From Fimbriimonas sp. (GTDB taxonomy: Bacteria > Armatimonadota > Fimbriimonadia > Fimbriimonadales > Fimbriimonadaceae), in the NCBI GenBank assembly GCA_031292555.1, contig JARLGV010000030.1, forward strand, positions 1-64,000: a DNA stretch of 64,000 bases, given 5' to 3'. Positions 14,968 to 23,046 of this stretch are shown here, one piece after another. The translations under genes and the position numbers were made by a program. Each line of letters starts with the position of its first letter. Positions within the stretch are counted from its first letter, which is position 1. The notes under the pieces were generated by a model, which made no database searches, was not told where the DNA came from, and was given only the letters and a program-made list of their open reading frames with translations.

Positions 14968-17223
14968 ATGCTTGCCCATCGAGTGTCCTTGGCGAAGGCT
15001 GTTTTCCTGTTGATTGCGGGGGCACTCACGAGCCTCTCCCTGGGACAGGTGGTTTCCTCCGTAACGGTCACGCCTACATCCGTTGTTGGCGGGTTTACCG
15101 CGACCGGAACGGTGAAACTGACCAAGGCGGCGCCGAGTGGTGGCATTCTGGTCCCGCTTTCATCAAGCGCCTCCTACGTGAGCTTGCCGCTAACTGCTTC
15201 GATAGTGGCCGGAGCAAAATCTGGGACATTCACGGTGACGACTTCGCCGGTCACCGCAACGAAGTCGGCGACGATCAAGGCTACGATTGGAGGAGTCAGC
15301 AAGAGTGCTTCGATCTCCGTGAAAGCGGCATCCCTTCAGTCGGTTGCGATGCTTCCGCCGACAATCTCGAGCGGAGACAGTTCCATTGGGTCGGTGAGTC
15401 TAAGCGGCGGAGCGCCCAGCGGGGGCCTCGTCGTTTTGCTGAAGTCCTCGAGCCCGAAGGCAAAGCTCCCAGCATCGGTTACGGTTCCAGCCGGCTTTGC
15501 CTCGGCTAGTTTCGTCGTGAGTACACAGTCGATCCTTCAGAAGTCGACCGCGGTCGTCACCGCCAAACTTGGTTCGGCTGCCAAGACGGTTACCCTTACG
15601 ATCGATCCAGCGGTAATCGGTGATCTATTCCTATCGCCTGGCGCCGTTCTGGGCGGTAATGTGTCGACTGCGACGGTCAGCTTGAACGGTATGGCGCCAC
15701 AGGGTGGATTCGCCGTTTCGCTCTCTACCAGTAACACCGCTATTACCAACGTGCCGAAAATGGTCGTGATTCCGGCTGGATCGAACTCAGCAAGCGTCAC
15801 TGTCACCACGTCCTCGGTTGTCGGCGACTCGTCGGCCGTTATTGCTGCATCGGGCGCGGGAGGAGGAGCCTCTGCGAGTCTCTCCATCCTGGGCGCATCC
15901 ATCACCGCGATTAGCACGACACCGTCAAGCATTGTCGGCGGCGGAACCGCGAGGGGAACGTTGACTCTTTCCACGCCCGCGCCGGTAGGAGGAAGCGTCG
16001 TCAGCTTGACGAGCAGTTCCTCCAATGCTCGGGTGCCGAATTCGGTAACGGTCGCTGCCGGGTTTTTGTCCGGCACATTTCCCATCACGACGGTTGCTGT
16101 TCCCGCAAATACGTCCACGACGATTACGGCGATGATTGGGAATCATTCACTGGCAATCAGCCTCGCGATCACGAAATCAGTCGTTCTCGCCGATTCGGGG
16201 TGGCCAAAGTTTCACGGCAACGCCCAAAACACAGGACAGGCAACCGGCTCAGGAGCATTGGGCAACAAGAAGTGGAGCGTCAATACGGCCTGGGTTATCG
16301 GATCCTCGTCTCCCGCACTCGCTGCGGACGGGACGGTCTATTGCGGCTCCTGGGACTCGAACGTCTATGCCATCTCCTCGAGTGGTATTGTCCAATGGAC
16401 CTATCCCACCGGCAACCCGATCTTCTGCGATCCGACGGTTGGGGCGGATGGCACGATCTACATAAGTTCGACCGACAACTTCCTCTATGCGCTCAATCCG
16501 AACGGAACGCTAAAGTGGAAGTTCGAGTCGGGTGGGTTTGGGAACTCGGCCCCTGCGATCGCGCCCGATGGAACTATCTATGTCGGATCGTACGACAACA
16601 ACCTATACGCTTTGAACCCCGACGGAAGCCAGAAATGGACCTATAACATCGGAAACGCGAGCGATTCGGGCCCGGCAATCGGCGCGGACGGCACCATTTA
16701 CGTCGGTTCCGATGACGATGTTCTCTATGCGATCAGCCCCTATGGCCACCTGAATTGGGCGTTTGTGACGGGCAATGTGATTACTGCCTCGCCTGCAATC
16801 GGCCCGGACGGCACAATCTACATCACTTCGCAGGATCATTACCTCTATGCCCTCGATTCCGGAGGCAACATCAAGTGGGTGTACGGCACGGGGGATCAGA
16901 TTTGGTCGTCGCCCGCCGTGGGCTCCGATGGAACGGTCTTCTTTGGGTCCCGCGACGGTTACCTTTATGCGGTCAAGCCAAACGGAAGTCTCAAATGGAA
17001 GTTCGCGACCGGCGCGGAGATCCGCAATGCAAGCCCTTCGCTTGGGGGAGACGGCGTGATCTACATCGGCTCGCGCGACAATTTCCTGTACGCAGTCAAC
17101 TCGGATGGCAGCTTGAAGTGGAAGTTCGCGACCGGGAGTTGGATCGACTCGAGTCCCGCGATCGGGAAGGATGGCACGGTCTACATCGGCTCGAACGATC
17201 ACCAGATATACGCGATCCATTAG
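14968..17223 (+). CDS. Secreted protein: four Ig-like repeats plus eight-bladed PQQ-type beta-propeller
   Basis: 751 residues. Residues 1-25 form a signal peptide (KAVFLLIAGALTSLSLGQ). Residues about 26-410 consist of four repeats of about 95 residues with the pattern TPTSVVGG..A.GT..L...AP.GG..V.L.SS, a bacterial Ig-like fold; each ends in a T-rich strand. Residues about 415-751 consist of eight repeats of about 40 residues of the form GTIYVGS-DNxLYALNPxGxLKWxF, the PQQ/WD-like propeller, entered through GWPKFHGNAQNTGQ. It has no enzyme residues for a quinoprotein dehydrogenase, so a binding or surface-scaffold role is more likely. No sorting tail is seen. Confidence 0.88.
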   Translation: MLAHRVSLAKAVFLLIAGALTSLSLGQVVSSVTVTPTSVVGGFTATGTVKLTKAAPSGGILVPLSSSASYVSLPLTASIVAGAKSGTFTVTTSPVTATKSATIKATIGGVSKSASISVKAASLQSVAMLPPTISSGDSSIGSVSLSGGAPSGGLVVLLKSSSPKAKLPASVTVPAGFASASFVVSTQSILQKSTAVVTAKLGSAAKTVTLTIDPAVIGDLFLSPGAVLGGNVSTATVSLNGMAPQGGFAVSLSTSNTAITNVPKMVVIPAGSNSASVTVTTSSVVGDSSAVIAASGAGGGASASLSILGASITAISTTPSSIVGGGTARGTLTLSTPAPVGGSVVSLTSSSSNARVPNSVTVAAGFLSGTFPITTVAVPANTSTTITAMIGNHSLAISLAITKSVVLADSGWPKFHGNAQNTGQATGSGALGNKKWSVNTAWVIGSSSPALAADGTVYCGSWDSNVYAISSSGIVQWTYPTGNPIFCDPTVGADGTIYISSTDNFLYALNPNGTLKWKFESGGFGNSAPAIAPDGTIYVGSYDNNLYALNPDGSQKWTYNIGNASDSGPAIGADGTIYVGSDDDVLYAISPYGHLNWAFVTGNVITASPAIGPDGTIYITSQDHYLYALDSGGNIKWVYGTGDQIWSSPAVGSDGTVFFGSRDGYLYAVKPNGSLKWKFATGAEIRNASPSLGGDGVIYIGSRDNFLYAVNSDGSLKWKFATGSWIDSSPAIGKDGTVYIGSNDHQIYAIH

Positions 17224-17294
17224 CCCTCAGAATGACAGTCTGGGTCCTTCATCCGGGCGGGCGGATTCTTTGGTGAGTCGGCTCGCCAACAAGT

Positions 17295-17486
17295 TCAGTT
17301 TTTCCACACGAGAAAGGCGCCACTGAGCAGGATGATCGCGCCATAGCCGATCGCCATACCGCAGGGAACCGTCAACTGGTCCAGACCGAACACCTTGAGG
17401 AGACAGCCCGACAACAGGCCAGCCTCGATCATGGCGGGGCCGACAACGATGACTTTGGAACGATTGCTAAGCCGTTGGAACATCAT
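17295..17486 (-). CDS. Small membrane protein
   Basis: Not recognised. From ATG at 17486 the 63-residue product has a positively charged start (MMFQRLSNRSK) and two hydrophobic helices (VIVVGPAMIEAGLLSGCLL and MAIGYGAIILLSGAFLVW), predicting an inner-membrane hairpin. The frame is open further to 17555, but that part overlaps the upstream gene heavily. It overlaps the end of the 96-aa gene by about 20 bases, suggesting a two-gene unit. Confidence 0.6.
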   Translation of the reverse strand: MMFQRLSNRSKVIVVGPAMIEAGLLSGCLLKVFGLDQLTVPCGMAIGYGAIILLSGAFLVWKN

Positions 17487-17757
17487 TTTGGCATTCGCCA
17501 CGAGGTATGACTTCAGAAGAAGGGTTCTTCGCGGAAGCAGGAAGGTCTCGCTCAAGTTTGTCCAACAGCTTGGCGGAGTCTGCCAGCAGGCCTTGACAGG
17601 TCTCGATTCGATTCCGCATTTCAGTACGGTTGATGCTTCCCGGCGAGAGCGTGACGACCTCGGCGAATTTCAGGAGTTCGGACGCTTCCGTTCGAAGTTT
17701 GACCGCCCAGTCCTTCAAGTAATAATCGAAATCCACCTTCACGTTTTGCGTCTCCAT
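17467..17757 (-). CDS. Hypothetical helical protein, 96 aa
   Basis: Not recognised. A 96-residue soluble protein starting METQNVKVDFDYYLKDWAVK, rich in Leu, Glu and Lys with heptad-like spacing (LRTEASELLKFAEVV, MRNRIETCQGLLADSAKLLD), so probably helical or coiled coil. It is followed with overlap by a small two-helix membrane protein on the same strand; the pair may work together at the membrane. No motif gives a function. Confidence 0.6.
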   Translation of the reverse strand: METQNVKVDFDYYLKDWAVKLRTEASELLKFAEVVTLSPGSINRTEMRNRIETCQGLLADSAKLLDKLERDLPASAKNPSSEVIPRGECQNDVPTA

Positions 17758-18022
17758 GGGCCAGGTGGCCGCAAGTTCTATTATGGAGTCGGTGAGCGGC
17801 AGGGAAGGCCTAGCTGCTCGCTATCAGTTCGTAGACAGCCAGCCTCTCAATCGTCACATACCGGTCATCGATCAGGCGGTCCAATTTGGCTCGCCCAATG
17901 TCAGTGCAAGGTTGGGCGGCATAATCGCTCCACGCACTCTCACATCGTCCAGATTCTAGCGAGAGATAGTTTAAGGTATTAACTTGCAAATAGATAAGAG
18001 TGGGGAATCGGTGAGGCTTCAG

Positions 18023-18253
18023 TTACGACGGCTCTTTTGGAAAGCTAAGCATCAACTGTGCGTCGCACAGGGAGGCGAATTCCGGGCAGCACGCAACCAG
18101 TTCGATCCGTTTTTCCTTGTCCCTCGGCGACAGCTCCGCTTTCACGAACTGAACGTGGCCTCCGGTTGGGCATTTGAGATCGGAGCATATCTTCTGCACG
18201 TAACGGTTATAGGCCTGCATTTCCCCATCGTCGCCCGAGTTGTGTGTTGCCAT
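18023..18253 (-). CDS. Small hypothetical protein, 76 aa
   Basis: Not recognised. It starts at ATG 18253 with a good GGAGG ribosome site eight bases upstream, which supports translation. The sequence has five cysteines, including ICSDLKCPTGGH and ACCPEFASLC, a spacing that could bind a metal or form disulfides, though it fits no named zinc-ribbon. A helical N-terminal part (MQAYNRYVQKICSDL) precedes a beta-like KRIELVAC segment. Confidence 0.65.
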   Translation of the reverse strand: MATHNSGDDGEMQAYNRYVQKICSDLKCPTGGHVQFVKAELSPRDKEKRIELVACCPEFASLCDAQLMLSFPKEPS

Positions 18254-18608
18254 TCCGTTTCCTCCGATCTATTTCGCAGCCCCATGCTACCTATCCCTAG
18301 AAAATAAAGCGCGGATGATCGTTGCGACGTTTTTGTTCCTGCCCAGCCTCTAGTATCGCTAGCGACTGTCAGACTCGGAGCCGGCAGTTCGCCTTGCCTC
18401 CAACCCTTCCGGGAACGACTCCGGGAAGTCCTCATCAGCAACCGACGTCCCACCCGATTTCATCTCTCATCACCGCAGTGCGGCCCCCTCCGGAGTCAAG
18501 GGAAGCGGTGAACGAAACTAGACGACTTCATAATAATGATTATCAGAAAGATATTCGATCCGGTTTTGATGCTGGGGTGGGGTCATAGATGAACCTGGGA
18601 CGGGTGCC
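18254..18608. other. Gene-free spacer between 76-aa gene and GH16 gene
   Basis: About 355 bases between the start of the 76-aa gene and the stop of the GH16 gene. I see no gene, tRNA or clear terminator. The left part must contain the promoter of the 76-aa gene. The stretch near 18530-18560 is AT-rich (CATAATAATGATTATCAG). Confidence 0.4.
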
Positions 18609-19373
18609 CTATTTCCGCTGGTAGACGCGCACGTAGTCGATGAGATATTGCTGCGGGAAAGATCTGTCGTCGATCCCGTTTCGGCCGGCCCAGGCGCCTC
18701 CGACAGCAAGGTTGATCAACAAGTACATCGGACTGTCGAACGTCCAGTGTGCTGGACCCTGATATGGAAACGTGAAGAACTTCTTGTCGTCTACGGAAAA
18801 CTCGAGGCTCCTCGGCGTCCAATCCAATGCGTAGACGTGAAATCCCTCGGTCGGGTCCGACACGTCTAGGGTCTTCCCATTGCTCACGTGTCCGGTCCCA
18901 TCGACGCCAATCTGGTGAACCGTGCTGTAAATCCTCTGCGGCTCGTAGGCGATGTGCTCCATGACGTCAATCTCGCCGCACCGGGGCCAACCTACGATTG
19001 ATCGGTCCACGCCCATCATCCAGATCGCCGGCCAACTTCCCATTCCTCCCGGCAGTTTGGCTCTGACCTCGAGGCGGCCGTACTGAAACTGGAACTTACC
19101 ATCTGTTATCAGGCTCGCCGAGGTGTACTTCGAGCCCTTGAAGTCTTCCTTCCGTGCCTCGATCACGAGGTTGCCATTCTCGACCCGGGCATTCTCCAGC
19201 CGGTTTGAAGTGTAGTATTGGGGCTCCTTGTTGCGTATGAGGCCAACTTCATAACTCCACTTCTTTGGATCGGGGTGGCCCCGGTAGTTGAATTCATCCG
19301 ACCAGACCAGCTTCAGTGGTTGATCGCTTATTGCAATATAGTGCATACATACGGCAAGGCAAGTCGCCAGCAT
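18609..19373 (-). CDS. Glycoside hydrolase family 16 (laminarinase/beta-glucanase-like)
   Basis: 254 residues. A short hydrophobic start (MLATCLAVCMHYIAISD) suggests export. The GH16 jelly-roll blocks are complete: LVWSDEFNY, YTSASLITDGKFQFQYGRLE, GSWPAIWMMG, the catalytic GEIDVMEH (E134 nucleophile, D136, E139 acid/base), STVH, FHVYALDWTP and LLINLAVGGAWAG, then YLIDYVRVYQ at the C-terminus. The EIDVMEH form with the inserted Met is typical of beta-1,3 and beta-1,3-1,4-glucanases. It has no carbohydrate-binding module. A palindromic operator candidate lies 63-80 bases upstream. Confidence 0.94.
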   Translation of the reverse strand: MLATCLAVCMHYIAISDQPLKLVWSDEFNYRGHPDPKKWSYEVGLIRNKEPQYYTSNRLENARVENGNLVIEARKEDFKGSKYTSASLITDGKFQFQYGRLEVRAKLPGGMGSWPAIWMMGVDRSIVGWPRCGEIDVMEHIAYEPQRIYSTVHQIGVDGTGHVSNGKTLDVSDPTEGFHVYALDWTPRSLEFSVDDKKFFTFPYQGPAHWTFDSPMYLLINLAVGGAWAGRNGIDDRSFPQQYLIDYVRVYQRK

Positions 19374-19435
19374 GTATCCATTGTGTCAGGTTGCCGACTA
19401 TCCCGACTCATTTCATGGAACTGAGGTATCCAGTT

Positions 19436-19453
19436 GTGGAACCACGGTTCCAC
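19436..19453. promoter_or_regulatory. Candidate operator palindrome upstream of GH16 gene
   Basis: GTGGAACC-AC-GGTTCCAC: two perfect 8-bp inverted arms with a 2-bp centre, 63 bases upstream of the GH16 start and next to the AT-rich CACGATATATATTG. Length and symmetry fit a LacI-type or similar sugar-responsive repressor site. No such regulator lies in the window. Confidence 0.5.
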
Positions 19454-19509
19454 GATATATATTGCCGTCGAAAAGGGATCAAAAACCGACTGCCGTGACG
19501 GTCTGGGTC

Positions 19510-19716
19510 CTAAGCGTAGTGCTCGACGGGGTGGAGCTCAAACTCGGGGGCTCGGTGCTCAAGTTCGTTAAGGGCATCGTCGCACCGCCCAATGAGCCGA
19601 TGAGAGCGGAAGCTTGGGCGCCGGGTCCAGAACACGAAGGCAGCCACCGCTCCGCCGATAAAGGCGATGGTGGCGATCGACTTCACAACTGAGAGGGTAG
19701 ATTCACTCTTCTTCAT
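19510..19716 (-). CDS. Small membrane-anchored protein, 68 aa
   Basis: Not recognised. From ATG at 19716: a lysine-rich start (MKKSESTLSVVKS), one hydrophobic helix (IATIAFIGGAVAAFVFW), an Arg-rich stop-transfer (TRRPSFRSHR), then an amphipathic helix (LIGRCDDALNELEHR). This is a typical single-pass small membrane protein. The frame is open further upstream to 19941, but that part overlaps the divergent acyltransferase gene, so the internal ATG is preferred. Confidence 0.55.
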   Translation of the reverse strand: MKKSESTLSVVKSIATIAFIGGAVAAFVFWTRRPSFRSHRLIGRCDDALNELEHRAPEFELHPVEHYA

Positions 19717-19777
19717 ATGACCAGCAACTATTACAGACGACGATATCGTCGGCAAGGTTTTCAAATCTTGATAAAGT

Positions 19778-20959
19778 TTGGATGCAAATAGGACCATTCC
19801 ATCGAGCATTCTTAAGAGCGTGAGCGACGGCGTAATTGACGAGGCATCTGCCGCCGCCCCCGCCAAGCAGCGGGACGCCCTCTTTGACGTAGCGAAAGGT
19901 ATCGGAATCCTGCTGGTACTTGGACACCATTCGTTCAGCAATTCGGCCCGGCTCTACACCACGCCATTCACTCCCGCTTGGTGGGTGCTAAGCATGGCGA
20001 ACCGGGTTCTGAGCTTCTCGGTGCCGGTCTTTCTCCTAATCAGCGCGATCCTATCCGCACGTAGCCTGATTAAGAACCCCGCGGTGGGCCTGTTCTACAA
20101 ACGCCGGTTCCCGGGGCTTCTGTGGCCGTACTTGATGTGGACTTTGATCTACTGGGTCGGGCGCATGATTCAAGACCCGGCCGCCCGCAAATCGGCGACC
20201 ACGAGGTTACTGGGGCACACTATTCACGGCCCGGCTATGCTGCTGCACTTCCGCGAACGCCTGAACGAGATCCTCTGGGGGAAGGCGTTCTTCCACATGT
20301 ACTTCCTTGTTGTCCTGATCGGTCTGCTTCTGCTCTTGCCGTTGGCCGTGAAGTACGTTCGCTGGCGAAAGCCGGGATTCTGGGAGGCCGTCCTTACCGC
20401 TTTCGTCGTGCAAGCATTGATCATGATAGTGCAGCACAAGACTGCGTGGGTGAAGTATCCGGGCAGCAATGTGCTCTGGTACATGGGCTCGTTACTACCC
20501 GGAGCATGGATCGGAGTCAATTGGGATCTCTTCCGCGAGAAGTTTGGCGGCCTTACAAGGCCGTTGCTTGCGATCATTCTCGTCATGGGCACATCGTTCC
20601 TCGGTCAGGAAGTACTGCAGATGTTGGGGACCGAGGCCGATAACTATCTGTACAACGGTTCGCTTACCGTTTACGCAAGCTGCCTATCGGTCGCTATGCT
20701 CATCCTGGCTATGAAGCTCACTCCGATCGGGCGGTGGCGGAAACTACTCGAACCCCTCGGGAAGAACTCGCTTCAGATCTACTTGATGCATCCTGGGATC
20801 ATGCAGGTGCTAGAGCGTCCCCGGGTGGCCAGCCTGCTGAATGAGACCTATCTGGGCCCTTTACTGTCCCCAGCGTTGATGCTTGGGATCACGTTCGGGC
20901 TGATTTGGCTGATGCGCGTTGCAAAAGTGGAAAGGTTCGTATTCGGCCGCACCTTCTAG
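19778..20959 (+). CDS. Acyltransferase family 3 membrane protein
   Basis: 393 residues with about ten hydrophobic segments. The family start RDALFDVAKGIGILLVLGHH carries the conserved TM1 His pair (GHH), followed by VFLLISAILSARSLIK and FYKRRFPGLLWPYLMW (the R/KR loop). The C-terminal LEPLGKNSLQIYLMHP block is the Acyl_transf_3/Fucose4NAc-transferase signature. Likely role: O-acylation of an exported polysaccharide or lipid; substrate unknown. The TTG start at 19778 is the longest; GTG at 19820 is an equally plausible start because the conserved region begins after it. It has no polysaccharide-synthesis neighbours. Confidence 0.88.
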   Translation: MDANRTIPSSILKSVSDGVIDEASAAAPAKQRDALFDVAKGIGILLVLGHHSFSNSARLYTTPFTPAWWVLSMANRVLSFSVPVFLLISAILSARSLIKNPAVGLFYKRRFPGLLWPYLMWTLIYWVGRMIQDPAARKSATTRLLGHTIHGPAMLLHFRERLNEILWGKAFFHMYFLVVLIGLLLLLPLAVKYVRWRKPGFWEAVLTAFVVQALIMIVQHKTAWVKYPGSNVLWYMGSLLPGAWIGVNWDLFREKFGGLTRPLLAIILVMGTSFLGQEVLQMLGTEADNYLYNGSLTVYASCLSVAMLILAMKLTPIGRWRKLLEPLGKNSLQIYLMHPGIMQVLERPRVASLLNETYLGPLLSPALMLGITFGLIWLMRVAKVERFVFGRTF

Positions 20960-20974
20960 GTAGCCCCGCTTGGC

Positions 20975-21001
20975 GGCTGCAAACCGACAACCCTTGCAGC
21001 C
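20975..21001. other. Hairpin between acyltransferase and ffh
   Basis: GGCTGCAA (20975-20982) and TTGCAGCC (20994-21001) are perfect inverted arms with an 11-base loop. No T-run follows, so it is not a standard intrinsic terminator; it could be a weak terminator, an operator or a 5' hairpin of the ffh transcript. Confidence 0.35.
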
Positions 21002-21042
21002 AGTGCTCCGTAACGGTATGACGAGGTACCTTACAGATTCCG

Positions 21043-22371
21043 ATGCTTGATTCTCTTACCCGCCGGCTTGCCGGCATTCTGTCCGGCCTTCGGGGCAAGG
21101 CGCGGTTGACGGAAGACGACGTAAACGAGATGCTGCGCGAGGTTCGCGTGGCACTCCTCGAAGCAGACGTCAATTTCGCGGTCGCCAAGAGCTTTATTGC
21201 GAAGGTCAAGGAGAAGGCGGTTGGGGAAGACATCTACGGCAGCCTGACCGCCGATCAGACGATTATCAAGGTCGTTCGGGACGAGTTGACCGAGATTCTC
21301 GGCACTTCCCCACCGCGTTTCAACTACAGCCCTTCCCCGCCCACCGTCATACTCATGTGCGGCCTTCAGGGTTCGGGAAAGACGACGACTACCGCAAAGC
21401 TCGCCAAGTGGCTCACTGCCCAAGGAAAGAAACCGATGCTTGCGGCTTGCGACGTCCAACGGCCCGCCGCAGTCAAGCAACTCGAGGTGTTGGGTGAGTC
21501 GGTTGACGTTCCCGTTTTCGCCAAGCTCGACGGCAGTTCGCCGGTGCAGATTGCGAAAGAGGCATACGCCCGGTGCAAGCACCTCCTTCTGGACGTCCTG
21601 ATCATCGATACTGCCGGACGCCTTCAGATCGACGAGTCCTTGATGAAGGAGCTTCATCAGATTCACGAATCGACGCACCCGAGCGAGGTATTCCTCGTAC
21701 TCGATTCCACTACCGGTCAGGAAGCGGTTCACGTGGCGGAGGCTTTTCACAAGCAGGTTCCGCTCACCGGCGTAATCTTCACCAAGCTCGATGGCGACAC
21801 GCGTGGCGGTGCGGTTCTCAGTGTTCGGGCGTCAACCGGCGTGCCGGTCCGGTTCATCGGACTTGGTGAGCAAGTCGATGCCCTCGACACCTTCTATCCT
21901 GACCGGATGGCCCAACGAATCATCGGAATGGGCGACATCATGGGCATTATCGAGAAGGCCGAGATGGCCATCGATCAGGATGAGGCCGAAGACATCCAGA
22001 ACAAGATGGCCCGGGGCAACCTGGACTTCAACGACATGCTCCAGACCTTTCGGATGATGAAGAAGATGGGTCCGATGAAGAATCTGCTTAAAATGGTCCC
22101 CGGATTGTCGGCGGCGGTCCCTGAAGAGGCTCTCGATGCAATAAACGAGAAGGATACAGGCCGAATTGAAGCAATCATCCTGAGCATGACTCCAAAAGAG
22201 CGGTCAAATCCGGATATAATCAACGGTTCGCGAAGAAAGCGTATCGCTGCGGGCGCCGGGACTACCGTCGAAGAGGTCAATAACCTTTTGAAGCAGTTCT
22301 ACGGTAGCCGCCGAGGCATGAAGCAGATGATGCAGATGCAGAAGAGGATGAGCAAGCGCGGGCGTCGATAG
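21043..22371 (+). CDS. ffh: Signal recognition particle protein Ffh
   Basis: 442 residues. Domain order is N (four-helix bundle, LTRRLAGILSGLRGKARLTE), G (GTPase: GLQGSGKTTTTAKLA, DVQRPAAVKQL, DTAGRLQIDE, TKLDGDTRGG, GLGEQVDALD) and the Met-rich M domain (about 300-442, MKQMMQMQKRMSKRGRR). It binds 4.5S RNA and targets ribosome-nascent chains to FtsY and SecYEG. First gene of an ffh-rpsP-khpA operon (19-base and 1-base junctions), an order conserved widely across bacteria. Confidence 0.97.
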   Translation: MLDSLTRRLAGILSGLRGKARLTEDDVNEMLREVRVALLEADVNFAVAKSFIAKVKEKAVGEDIYGSLTADQTIIKVVRDELTEILGTSPPRFNYSPSPPTVILMCGLQGSGKTTTTAKLAKWLTAQGKKPMLAACDVQRPAAVKQLEVLGESVDVPVFAKLDGSSPVQIAKEAYARCKHLLLDVLIIDTAGRLQIDESLMKELHQIHESTHPSEVFLVLDSTTGQEAVHVAEAFHKQVPLTGVIFTKLDGDTRGGAVLSVRASTGVPVRFIGLGEQVDALDTFYPDRMAQRIIGMGDIMGIIEKAEMAIDQDEAEDIQNKMARGNLDFNDMLQTFRMMKKMGPMKNLLKMVPGLSAAVPEEALDAINEKDTGRIEAIILSMTPKERSNPDIINGSRRKRIAAGAGTTVEEVNNLLKQFYGSRRGMKQMMQMQKRMSKRGRR

Positions 22372-22389
22372 GAAGGAATTTAAGAGTTT

Positions 22390-22737
22390 ATGGTAAAGAT
22401 CCGTCTAAGGAGAATCGGCACGAAAGGCCGACCGTTCTACCGTGTGGTAGTTGCCGAGAGTGCCGCAGGCCGTAACGGAAATTTCGTCGAGAACCTGGGC
22501 ATTTACGACCCGGTTGCCCAGCCAAAGAAGATTGAAATCAACGAAGAGCGGGCAATGCACTGGCTTTTGCTGGGTGCTCAGCCTTCGGAGACCACCGCAT
22601 ACTTGCTCAACAAGCTCGGTATCCTGCCCAAGTTCTTGGAGCAGCGCCCCAACCAGAAGAAGAATTACTCCTTCCTCGACAAGCGGACGGCGGCAATTTC
22701 GGTAACCTCCACAACGAGTACCGCTGAGACTGTCTAA
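22390..22737 (+). CDS. rpsP: 30S ribosomal protein S16
   Basis: 115 residues. The N-terminal MVKIRLRRIGTKGRPFYRVV and FVENLGIYDP are diagnostic of bS16, a small-subunit assembly protein. About 30 residues follow the conserved core; they are Ser/Thr-rich (SVTSTTSTAETV), a tail longer than in E. coli S16. AGGAAGG precedes the ATG. The stop codon overlaps the khpA start by one base (TAATG). Confidence 0.97.
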   Translation: MVKIRLRRIGTKGRPFYRVVVAESAAGRNGNFVENLGIYDPVAQPKKIEINEERAMHWLLLGAQPSETTAYLLNKLGILPKFLEQRPNQKKNYSFLDKRTAAISVTSTTSTAETV

Positions 22738-22976
22738 TGAGCTATCGACCGTTTGTAGAAACCCTCGTCAAGTCCGTCGTTGAGAATCCGGACGCCATCG
22801 AGATCGATGAAGAGCACGAAATGGGAACCCGGACATTTTACGTTCGCGTGTCACCCGACGATGTAGGCAAAATCATCGGCAAGAGCGGCCGGGTGGTGAG
22901 CGCCATTCGCTGCGTGGTCAGTGCGGTGGCTGCGAAATCGCGCGAGAAAGCGTTCGTCAAGATCGTTACCGATTGA
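22737..22976 (+). CDS. khpA: KH-domain RNA-binding protein KhpA
   Basis: 79 residues, a single KH domain. The core VRVSPDDVGKIIGKSGRVVSAIRCVV holds the GxxG loop (GKSG). KhpA (YlqC) proteins bind RNA, often with KhpB, and affect cell elongation and small RNA function. Coupled to rpsP by a TAATG overlap and followed by an intrinsic terminator, so it closes the operon. Confidence 0.95.
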   Translation: MSYRPFVETLVKSVVENPDAIEIDEEHEMGTRTFYVRVSPDDVGKIIGKSGRVVSAIRCVVSAVAAKSREKAFVKIVTD

Positions 22977-22995
22977 CCTCCTTGGAGATCGTTTG

Positions 22996-23033
22996 AAGCG
23001 GCGGCGGGTACCCATATCCGACGCCGCTTTTCT
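22996..23033 (+). terminator. Rho-independent terminator of ffh-rpsP-khpA
   Basis: AAGCGGCG (22996-23003) pairs with CGCCGCTT (23022-23029) and is followed by TTCT. It lies 19 bases after the khpA stop and before the convergent relA/spoT stop at 23047. Confidence 0.8.
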
Positions 23034-23046
23034 GTCAACCGGCGGG

